5,199 nt of DNA from JBEIVB01 sp040374085 (GTDB lineage Bacteria > Bacteroidota > Bacteroidia > UBA4408): NCBI GenBank assembly GCA_040374085.1, contig JBEIVB010000141.1, positions 1-5,199 on the forward strand, written 5' to 3'. Below the pieces are notes generated by a model. The model was given only the letters and a program-made list of their open reading frames with translations, had not been told where the DNA came from and ran no database searches. Positions within the stretch are counted from its first letter, which is position 1, and each line of letters opens with the position of its first letter. A program made the position numbers and the translations under genes. Below, piece by piece: positions 1 through 5,199 of the stretch.

Positions 1-550
1 ATGCCGCGGCAGCTCCAAGTCCTACGGTGCGGGGTGCGTTGGGCTGATGGACCACCCATTGCACCCAGGTGGAGCTGGGTATGGGTTGCAAGGCCCATTC
101 CGGCTTTGGTAAGAACAACAGGCCCATAAAGAAAAGGCTGTATTGCAGAGGCTCGTCGTAGGAATAAATGGGCGGGAAAAAGGCAAAGAAGTTAGAGAAG
201 GACAATAGGTAGGCACCCAGGGCAAATCGTGCGCCTCTTGGCTCGGCACCCCAACGCAAGCAGAGCCTGAAGAGTAGAAGGCTGCTTACCCACATCAAAC
301 CAAAGTTAACTGCCTCGAATGCCAGAGGTTCTCCTATGGAAAAAAGTGCCGAAACGGTTTCTATGGTGGTGGTGGTGAGCGGACGGGCCGCAAACACCGG
401 TAGGGTGCGGTGGTAGTCTATGGCCCGCTGCAGTCCCCCATCTTTACACATGCTGAGGGTCCCCGGCAGATGATGCATGATGGCGATGCAGACAACCAGA
501 ACCGCACTGAGCAGGTATGGAGACCTCAAGGAAGGTAAGCGGATTTTCAT
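1..550 (-). CDS. Polytopic inner-membrane protein, 3' end outside window; possibly GT-C glycosyltransferase-like
   Basis: An open frame starts at ATG 550-548 and runs 183 codons to the window edge without a stop, so the C-terminus is missing. The protein begins MKIRLPSLRSPYLL, a basic N-terminus before a hydrophobic helix (about residues 12-30). A loop of about 48 residues follows (31-78, with D37, D45 and an ARPLTTTT stretch), then helices at about 79-97, 109-127 and 134-147. Basic residues (R95, R99, R105, R108) between helices 2 and 3 fit the positive-inside rule, giving N-in topology with a long periplasmic first loop and a short second one holding YSYDEP (129-134). GT-C membrane glycosyltransferases share this layout with acidic residues in the first loop, but no diagnostic motif is certain, so function is only a guess. 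ATG 550 is preferred because the in-frame stop at 625-623 lies upstream, the alternatives (GTG 574, TTG 565) are weaker and near the predicted transcription start, and a promoter sits just upstream. No Shine-Dalgarno is seen, which is common in this phylum. It follows a terminator, so it is probably transcribed separately from the large gene. Confidence 0.8.
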   Translation of the reverse strand, partial: MKIRLPSLRSPYLLSAVLVVCIAIMHHLPGTLSMCKDGGLQRAIDYHRTLPVFAARPLTTTTIETVSALFSIGEPLAFEAVNFGLMWVSSLLLFRLCLRWGAEPRGARFALGAYLLSFSNFFAFFPPIYSYDEPLQYSLFFMGLLFLPKPEWALQPIPSSTWVQWVVHQPNAPRTVGLGAAAA

Positions 551-576
551 AACGGGTTGCGGCAAAGACTGCACAA

Positions 577-606
577 CAAAGATAGAAGGTCGGGTGGCGC
601 TGGCAA
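577..606 (-). promoter_or_regulatory. Candidate Bacteroidota sigma-A promoter for the membrane-protein gene
   Basis: Read on the minus strand, TATCTTTG (584-577) matches the Bacteroidota -7 consensus TAnnTTTG exactly. A TTG (606-604) lies 19 bases upstream and fits the -33 element (TTTG/TTG). Transcription would start near 570, leaving a leader of about 20 bases before ATG 550. The site lies between the large gene's terminator and the membrane-protein gene, which is where a promoter is expected. The match is by eye and no start-site data are available. Confidence 0.6.
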
Positions 607-659
607 CAACTTTGTTCTTTGTCTACGGTTGATCCTCAAATCGAGTATTGGATATATAG

Positions 660-690
660 AAAAAAAAGGCCCCGTCGCAAGGATGGGGCC
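660..690 (-). terminator. Rho-independent terminator of the large surface-protein gene
   Basis: On the minus strand GGCCCC (690-685) pairs perfectly with GGGGCC (673-668), six G-C pairs, around an 11-base loop in which two further pairs (UC/GA) can form after an A-C mismatch. Eight consecutive U follow (667-660 as A on the plus strand). The hairpin starts about 28 bases after the TAA at 721-719, a typical spacing. In the plus direction there is only a short TTTT six bases away, so it should act mainly on minus-strand transcripts. Confidence 0.9.
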
Positions 691-718
691 CGATGGTTTT
701 ATTACGATGATGTTGTGT

Positions 719-3700
719 TTAGGATTTAATCACCTTGCGCTGCAGTCTGTTGCCATTTTCAAATATTACACTTAGCGTGTACATTCCGGAAGATACATCG
801 GCCAGATTTAAAGTGGCGCTTCCAGTGCGATAGCCCATGTTTTGCCGCATCACTACTTGACCAAGGGCATTGGTGAGGATCATCTGCTCGGCTTTTTCCG
901 GTGCATCGGTTAAGCGCACGTACACGCTGTGCTCGACCGGATTTGGGAATACATCCAGGCCTTGCTCGGCAAGCGATTCCATGCCGATTTGAATTACCGC
1001 CACCGCTGCAGAGGTGTCTGAACAGCCCGAGGTGTTGCTTACCAACACGCTGTACAATCCGTTTTGCGCGGCCTGATGGCTTTGGGCATTGGCACCGGCC
1101 ATGGGCACACCGTTGAGGAGCCATTGGTATGCAGAAAAGGCGGTGGTGCTCAACACATCGGGTGGAGTTAGGGTTACCAAAGGCTGTGGCAATGGATTCA
1201 CCTGCAAGGTGACGGGTGCCGAGTTTAAGGTTGCCGGTAGGGCGCAAGAAAGGCTGCTGGTTAGGGTACAGGTTATAACATCTCCATTGTTGGGGTTTGC
1301 AAGGAGCAAGATGGAGCTGTTGTTGCCAATGGTTTGTCCGTTGCTTTTCCAGCTGTAGGTTGGGGTTGACCCCCCGTTTTGTATGGCGGCTTCCAGCACT
1401 ATGGGTAGGCCCTGGCAAACAACCGGGGTTGAGGTGCTGATGCTGATCTGGGGCACAATTACCGGGCTAACGGTTATGCTCAGCAAAGCCGAAGTGGCGG
1501 TTGATGTGGTGGCGCAAACGGCGTTGCCGATGATCTGGCACTGAAAGGCATCGCCGTTGTTTATGTTGCTCACTGTGAGGGTAGGGGTGTTGTTTCCAAC
1601 GGCAACTCCGTTTTGGGTCCAAAAGTATTGGGTTGCGGTACCACCGTTTACAACGTTTGCGTTGAGGGTTACGCTTTGCCCGCTGCAGATGGTGTTGTTG
1701 GTGGCGCTGATGGAAACAGCCGGGGTTACCGAAGGAAGGATGCTAACCTGAAGGGTGTTGGAGGTTGCCTGAGGAGCCACGGCACAGGCTGCGTTGCTGG
1801 TGAGCACGCAGGTGATGAGTGCACCATTGGATAATGCAGAGGAGCTGAAGGTAGTTCCGCTGCCTACCGCTGTTCCGTTGGCCAACCATTGATACTGGGG
1901 CGCAGTGCCGCCGTTGGTTGAGGTTGCGATAAAGGTGATGGAACTGCCTGCGCAGGCCACTAAGGTGCTTGCAGAAATGGCAACGGTTGGGGTGGCGGTT
2001 GGCAATACCGTTAAGGTTATGGTGTTTGAGGATGCCTGGGTTGGAAGGGCACAAGTGGCGTTGCTGGTTAGCTGGCATTGCACCACATCGCCGTTGTTTG
2101 GACCAGCCAAGTTTAATACGCTTCCATTGGCCGGTGTGGCTTGTCCGTTTAGGGTCCAGGCATAGGATGGATTGGAGCCGCCATTTTGGATGTTGGCGGT
2201 TATGGAAACCCCTTCCCCGGCACACAGGGTTGTGGTGTTGGATGAAAGGGCAATGGTGGGCAACACGTTGGGCACCACCAGCATGGTGATGGCGTTGGAG
2301 GTGGCGTTCGGATTCACCACGCATGATGCATTGCTGCTGAGGATGCACGTGATCACGTCGCCGTTGGCCAACCCTCCGGTGGTGAACACATTGCTGTTGG
2401 TTCCCACGTTTATCCCGTTTTTCCTCCATTGGAAAGTGGGGTTGTTGCCGCCGTTTGCTGGCGTTGCCGTGAAGGTTGCCGATGCACCTGCGCAAATGGT
2501 ATTGGTTGGGGTGGAAATGGTAATAGCTGCCGCGGCACTGGAGGTTACCGCAAGGGTGATGGCGTTGGATGCAGCCGTTGAGGTGGTGAGGCAAGACAAA
2601 GAGCTGGTGAGCACAACGGTTACAACATCATTGTTGTTGAAGTTAGAAGCCGTAAAGGTGGCGCTGTTGGTGCCTACGTTGTTTCCGTTTACCTTCCACT
2701 GGTAGGCTGCGTTGCTGCCGCCATTGGCAGCGGTGGCGGTGAAGGTGGCTGTTGCTCCCGGACAAAGGGTAGTGGAGGGGGTGCTTATGGAAACCGACGG
2801 TGTTTGAGGAGACGAAGTTGAAACGGTAATGCTGTTGGAGGTTGCCGCTGAAGGCGAAGCGCAGTTGGCGTTGCTGGTGAGCACGCAGGTTATTACATCG
2901 TTGTTGTTGAGATTGGATGCCGTGAAGGAGGCGCTTCCGGTGCCCACGTTGTTTCCGTTTAGTTTCCACTGATAGCCGGGTGCCGTGCCGGCATTTTGCA
3001 CGGTTGCGGTAAATGTGGCCGATGTTCCCACGCAAATGGGCATGGCCGTGCCGGTGATGTTTACGGTGGGCACCACTGTGGGGTTAACGATTACGGTAAT
3101 GCTGTTGGAGGTTGCCGCTGTGGGTGATGCGCAGTTGGCGGTGCTGGTGAGTACGCAGGTTATAACATCGCCATTTGCGAGCGCATTGCTGGTGAAGGTG
3201 GCGCTGTTTGTACCCACGTTGGTGCCGTTGCGTTTCCATTGATACCCCGGGGTTGATCCACCGTTGGTTGGAGTGGCGGTGAAGGCGATGGTGGTTCCGC
3301 TGCAAGCGGTGTTGGAGGCGGTGCTGATGGAAACCGAAGGGGTTACCGTTGTGCTCACGTTCAATGCAATGCTGTTGGATGTGGCGGTGGTTGGAGCCGC
3401 ACACACCGCATTGCTGGTGAGCACGCAGGTTATTACATCGTTGTTGTTAAAATTTGCAGCCGAGTAGGTTGGGCTGTTGGTGCCCACGTTGGTTCCATTT
3501 TTTTTCCATTGATAGGCAGGGGCGGTGCCGCCGTTGGTTGGGGTTGCGGTAAATTGCACGTTTGCTCCTGAACATAGGCTGGTGGATGGAGTACTTATGC
3601 TCACCGATGGAATTAGGTTCGGTATTACGGTAACCAAAATCCCACTTGAGGGGCTGGTGCACCCGGCACCGTTGTCGTAGGTTACATCGTACATCCCTGA

Positions 3701-5199
3701 GGTGGTTACGGTGATGCTGTTGGTGGTGGCTCCGTTGCTCCAGGTGTTGCCGCTGGCGTAGCTGGAGGTAAGGATTACACTACCACCCTGACAAAAGGTG
3801 GTAGGGCCACTGGCCGATACCACCGGAGGCGTGCAGGTTGAGGAAGGTACACACGTGAGCTGAGCCATCCAGCCGGTGGTTACCACGCTCGCATCTGATG
3901 TAAACACAAGGGTTATGGCACCACTGGGATCGGTAGAGGTAAAGGTTGGCGGTAGCGTAGAGCCCGTGTATGTACCCACCGGGGTTCCGCCGGTACCTAC
4001 TCCGTCGTATATCATTAAGAAATCATAGTTGGCTTCCAGGGCAAAAGAGCTGAAGCTGATCTGCAGGTATTGTCCTGCGCTTCCGGGGTATAGGGTTTGT
4101 GTTATGTTTAGGTTGTTGTCGTAGTTTTGCGTTCCACCCGGGTCTAATGAAATGGCGTTGCAGGAGGTTAGGCTACTAGAGGTCATAGCCACAAAGGCGG
4201 TATCGTTTGTGGTGAAGCATGTGTTGCTGCAACCGGTTGCCGGCCCGGCACTGTTTCTGGGTATAATGGTATAGCAATAGGTAGTATTGGTGGAAAGTGT
4301 GCCCGGTTGGTAAGAAAGGGAGGGTTGGTTGCTGCTCACCAATACCGGCGGACCACTTGCCGGCCCGAAATAAACGTCGTATCCGGTTGCCTGGTTGGTG
4401 CCGGTAGGGGCAACCCAGGTTAAGGTTGGATTTATGATGGTATTGGTGGCACCGCTTGGCGGAAAAGTGCCGGTGGCGCACGTGGGCGGTCCGGTGGGTG
4501 TGGTGCATGCGATGGTGGCCGCCCAACCGTTGGCTACCACCGAGCCGTCGGAGGTAAACACAAAGGTTAAGGCTCCGGAAGGATGGGTGGAGGTGAATGG
4601 ACCGGGAATGGTGTTTCCGGTAAAGGTGCCCAGCACAGGACTGCTGTTGTTGGGGCCGTTGTACACCGCCAGAAAATCGTAGCCCGATTCAGTGGCGAAG
4701 GCGGTAAAGGTTGCGGTAATGGATGCACCGGAGGTGGAGGGTAAAAACGTTGTGGTTATGGTTTCTCCGCTTGCATATTGTCCACTGGGGCCGCCGCTGT
4801 CGTAAAAGGTGGTGTTGCAGGTGGTGAATGTTCCGCCACCTGTGATGTTGTTGGGGTTAACGGAAACGCCAAAATCGTTTACCTCACCGTTGAAGGCGGT
4901 TTGGCAGGCTCCGAGTGTTGCACTGCCTGCTGCAACCATAACCCGCATGCGCAATACGCCGAGGCTGCTGGTTGCGGGTATGGTGAAGTTGGCAAAGGTG
5001 AAGGTGTTGGAACTGCCCGTGCTGTTGGCAAGAAGCTCATTGGAGGTGAAGGTAAAATCGCTGTTCAGGTCAACGTAAACGGTTGCAGTTGCTGTGCCGG
5101 TGCCCGAGGTGGTGATGGTTAGGGTTTGGGCCATTCCTTGCACGGCAATCAATCCGGTGGTGGCGCTGTAGTTGGTGTACCCGTTGTTGTTTGGGGAGG
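719..5199 (-). CDS. Giant modular T9SS-secreted surface protein (GEVED-CUB-Fn3-CUB-PKD-9xIg-sorting domain), 5' end outside window
   Basis: The frame is open from the right edge (first complete codon 5197-5195, counted here as residue 1) to TAA at 721-719, giving 1492 residues. The true start and any signal peptide lie outside. A TTG at 5152 could be taken as a start, but the 15 codons upstream continue the same domain (NNNGYTNYS before LIAVQGMAQ), so it is internal. Order of parts: GEVED-like 1-113; CUB 124-231; Fn3-like 238-332; CUB 333-449; PKD/Ig-like 459-524; nine Ig-like repeats 530-1338; degenerate Ig-like domain 1339-1405; T9SS sorting domain 1413-1492. The chain is rich in Thr, Ser, Asn, Gly and Ala and poor in charged residues until the tail, as in extended extracellular stalks. 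It is expected to cross the inner membrane by Sec, cross the outer membrane by the T9SS with removal of the tail, and end up anchored or released. No catalytic domain is visible, so adhesion or matrix binding is inferred from the modules only. Its own terminator follows. Confidence 0.95.
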   Translation of the reverse strand, partial: SPNNNGYTNYSATTGLIAVQGMAQTLTITTSGTGTATATVYVDLNSDFTFTSNELLANSTGSSNTFTFANFTIPATSSLGVLRMRVMVAAGSATLGACQTAFNGEVNDFGVSVNPNNITGGGTFTTCNTTFYDSGGPSGQYASGETITTTFLPSTSGASITATFTAFATESGYDFLAVYNGPNNSSPVLGTFTGNTIPGPFTSTHPSGALTFVFTSDGSVVANGWAATIACTTPTGPPTCATGTFPPSGATNTIINPTLTWVAPTGTNQATGYDVYFGPASGPPVLVSSNQPSLSYQPGTLSTNTTYCYTIIPRNSAGPATGCSNTCFTTNDTAFVAMTSSSLTSCNAISLDPGGTQNYDNNLNITQTLYPGSAGQYLQISFSSFALEANYDFLMIYDGVGTGGTPVGTYTGSTLPPTFTSTDPSGAITLVFTSDASVVTTGWMAQLTCVPSSTCTPPVVSASGPTTFCQGGSVILTSSYASGNTWSNGATTNSITVTTSGMYDVTYDNGAGCTSPSSGILVTVIPNLIPSVSISTPSTSLCSGANVQFTATPTNGGTAPAYQWKKNGTNVGTNSPTYSAANFNNNDVITCVLTSNAVCAAPTTATSNSIALNVSTTVTPSVSISTASNTACSGTTIAFTATPTNGGSTPGYQWKRNGTNVGTNSATFTSNALANGDVITCVLTSTANCASPTAATSNSITVIVNPTVVPTVNITGTAMPICVGTSATFTATVQNAGTAPGYQWKLNGNNVGTGSASFTASNLNNNDVITCVLTSNANCASPSAATSNSITVSTSSPQTPSVSISTPSTTLCPGATATFTATAANGGSNAAYQWKVNGNNVGTNSATFTASNFNNNDVVTVVLTSSLSCLTTSTAASNAITLAVTSSAAAAITISTPTNTICAGASATFTATPANGGNNPTFQWRKNGINVGTNSNVFTTGGLANGDVITCILSSNASCVVNPNATSNAITMLVVPNVLPTIALSSNTTTLCAGEGVSITANIQNGGSNPSYAWTLNGQATPANGSVLNLAGPNNGDVVQCQLTSNATCALPTQASSNTITLTVLPTATPTVAISASTLVACAGSSITFIATSTNGGTAPQYQWLANGTAVGSGTTFSSSALSNGALITCVLTSNAACAVAPQATSNTLQVSILPSVTPAVSISATNNTICSGQSVTLNANVVNGGTATQYFWTQNGVAVGNNTPTLTVSNINNGDAFQCQIIGNAVCATTSTATSALLSITVSPVIVPQISISTSTPVVCQGLPIVLEAAIQNGGSTPTYSWKSNGQTIGNNSSILLLANPNNGDVITCTLTSSLSCALPATLNSAPVTLQVNPLPQPLVTLTPPDVLSTTAFSAYQWLLNGVPMAGANAQSHQAAQNGLYSVLVSNTSGCSDTSAAVAVIQIGMESLAEQGLDVFPNPVEHSVYVRLTDAPEKAEQMILTNALGQVVMRQNMGYRTGSATLNLADVSSGMYTLSVIFENGNRLQRKVIKS
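722..961 (-). other. T9SS type A sorting domain
   Basis: Residues 1413-1492 read GLDVFPNPVEHSVYVRL, then ILTNALGQVVMRQ, then LNLADVSSGMYTLSV, and end RLQRKVIKS. This is the standard C-terminal signal: an F/YPNP box, an N-x-x-G-x-x-V turn, L-x-x-SGMY and a final basic K-V-x-K strand. It directs export by the T9SS across the outer membrane and is normally cleaved by the PorU sortase, with attachment to surface lipopolysaccharide in the species studied. It is the strongest clue to the phylum. Confidence 0.95.
983..1183 (-). other. Degenerate tenth Ig-like domain
   Basis: Residues 1339-1405 begin in register with the array (PLVTLTPP) and keep the core AYQWLLNG. They then run through GLYSVLVSNTSGCSDTSAAV. 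The unit is only about 67 residues, lacks the first and middle cysteines of the array, and keeps only the last one. It looks like a shortened PKD/Ig-like cap joining the stalk to the sorting domain. Confidence 0.65.
1184..3610 (-). repeat. Nine tandem Ig-like repeats, 270-bp period (repeat 7 is 267 bp)
   Basis: Repeat starts on the minus strand are 3610, 3340, 3070, 2800, 2530, 2260, 1990, 1723 and 1453; the array ends at 1184. Each unit is 90 residues except the seventh (89), which has lost one residue in its VGSGTTF segment. The consensus is P-x-V-x-IS, C-x-G, F-x-A, NGG, YQW-x-x-NG, VGTNS, NGDVITC-x-LTSNA-x-C, ATSN-x-I. The central Trp and a Cys pair mark an Ig-like beta sandwich. Three cysteines recur per unit, except repeat 4, where the middle one (residue 861) is Val. 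Units 1-5 are the most alike, and units 6-9 are more diverged. DNA identity is patchy, with exact blocks of 28 and 38 bases between some units. The array probably forms a long stalk. Confidence 0.93.
3626..3823 (-). other. PKD/Ig-like domain of Bacteroidota surface proteins
   Basis: Residues 459-524 contain SGPTTFCQGGSVILTSS, NTWSNGATTNSITVTTSG, MYDVTYDNGAGCTSPSSG and a final ILVTV strand. This is the common Bacteroidota form in which an early Cys (FCQGG) and a late Cys (GAGC) are the only two cysteines. It is shorter than the 90-residue repeats that follow and carries WSNG in place of their W-x-x-NG. Confidence 0.75.
3851..4201 (-). other. CUB domain 2
   Basis: Residues 333-449 repeat the CUB layout: Cys346 near the start, LQISFSSFALEANYDFLMI with YDGVGTGG, TFTSTDPSGAITLVFTSD, and the closing GWMAQLTC with Cys449. 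It is clearly related to the first CUB domain but diverged, for example LDPGGTQNYDNN in place of YDSGGPSGQYAS and EANYDF in place of ESGYDF. The pair may allow two-point binding to one ligand, which is inference. Confidence 0.8.
4202..4486 (-). other. Fibronectin type III-like domain
   Basis: Residues 238-332 lie between the two CUB domains. They show a PTLTWVAPTG core strand with the typical Trp, GYDVYFGPA in place of the Fn3 Y-x-V-Y strand, LSTNTTYCYTIIPRNSAG matching the L-x-x-x-T-x-Y-x-x-x-V-x-A-x-N-x-x-G signature, and a closing CFTT. It is probably a structural spacer holding the CUB domains apart. Confidence 0.7.
4505..4828 (-). other. CUB domain 1
   Basis: Residues 124-231 show the CUB pattern: an opening Cys127, FYDSGGPSGQYASGE, TATFTAFATESGYDFLAV with YNGPNNSSP, FTSTHPSGALTFVFTSDGS, and the closing GWAATIAC with Cys231. 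CUB domains are beta-sandwich modules that bind proteins or sugars, often through Ca2+. The E-x-x-YD pattern (ESGYDF) and the later SDGS fit the acidic Ca2+-site positions, but ion binding is inferred. Confidence 0.85.
4859..5199 (-). other. GEVED-like domain, N-terminally cut by the window
   Basis: Residues 1-113 contain NGYTNYSATTG, then a beta-rich TLTITTSGTGTATATVYVDL with the NSDFTF acidic/Asn turn. LRMRVMVA and the closing GEVNDFGVSV (104-113) follow. GEVED domains of Bacteroidota secreted proteins have the order Y-T-x-Y, VWIDxNxDGxF, RMRV, GEVEDY. Here the signature is GEVNDF and the acidic turn is weakened (VYVDLNSDFTF). Its binding target is unknown. Confidence 0.75.

Noticed and set aside
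22..249. Minus-strand 75-codon frame
   Set aside because: It overlaps the membrane-protein frame in another phase. The Pro- and Cys-rich product lacks any recognisable pattern, whereas the frame from ATG 550 gives clean helices and topology.
363..378. GGT-rich microsatellite near 363-378
   Set aside because: It is only a short run of ACC threonine codons in the membrane-protein gene, too short to suggest phase variation.
660..700. Bidirectional terminator
   Set aside because: The plus direction has only a four-T run six bases beyond the stem, and no plus-strand gene ends there.
557..775. Plus-strand 72-codon frame over the terminator and the end of the large gene
   Set aside because: It crosses the terminator hairpin and overlaps the conserved sorting-domain codons on the other strand; its composition is not protein-like and no start signal is seen.
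1743..2594. Minus-strand 283-codon frame inside the repeat array
   Set aside because: It is a shifted shadow of the Ig repeats: a His-, Arg- and Gln-rich product whose own periodicity comes from the 270-bp repeat.
2172..2705. Plus-strand 177-codon frame
   Set aside because: It is antisense to the Ig repeats and stays open because the Thr/Asn/Ala-rich sense codons leave few stops on the other strand.
1184..3610. CRISPR or non-coding satellite array
   Set aside because: The 270-bp units have no short repeat-spacer structure, keep the reading frame throughout and encode clear Ig-like domains.

Overview
The window reads as chromosomal DNA of a member of the Bacteroidota. The main evidence is a very large secreted protein that ends in a type IX secretion system (T9SS) type A sorting domain, a system essentially confined to that phylum. 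A Bacteroidota-type promoter (TAnnTTTG at -7) and GEVED, CUB and PKD/Ig-like modules support this. Base composition is moderate, near half GC by eye, and no genus can be named.

Both genes are on the minus strand and both run off the window. From right to left: (1) 719-5199 is the 3' part (1492 complete codons) of a giant T9SS-exported, probably cell-surface or secreted, modular protein. Its order is GEVED-like domain (cut by the window edge), CUB domain, fibronectin-III-like domain, second CUB domain, PKD/Ig-like domain, nine tandem Ig-like repeats of almost exactly 90 residues (270 bp), one degenerate tenth Ig-like domain, and the sorting domain. (2) 551-718 is a 168-bp intergenic gap. It holds a strong intrinsic terminator for the large gene (660-690) and a good candidate promoter for the next gene (577-606). 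(3) 1-550 is the 5' part of a polytopic inner-membrane protein (183 codons seen, no stop in the window). Its topology resembles GT-C type membrane glycosyltransferases, but its family is not identified.

The terminator and promoter between the genes suggest separate transcription units, so neighbourhood alone gives no reason to link their functions. The large protein is most likely an adhesin or matrix-type surface protein. No enzyme domain is visible in the part seen. There is no RNA gene, insertion sequence or CRISPR array. The 270-bp periodicity is coding. I found no convincing new biological system. The most interesting points are the partly homogenised Ig-repeat array with its cysteine pattern, and the membrane-protein gene at the left edge.
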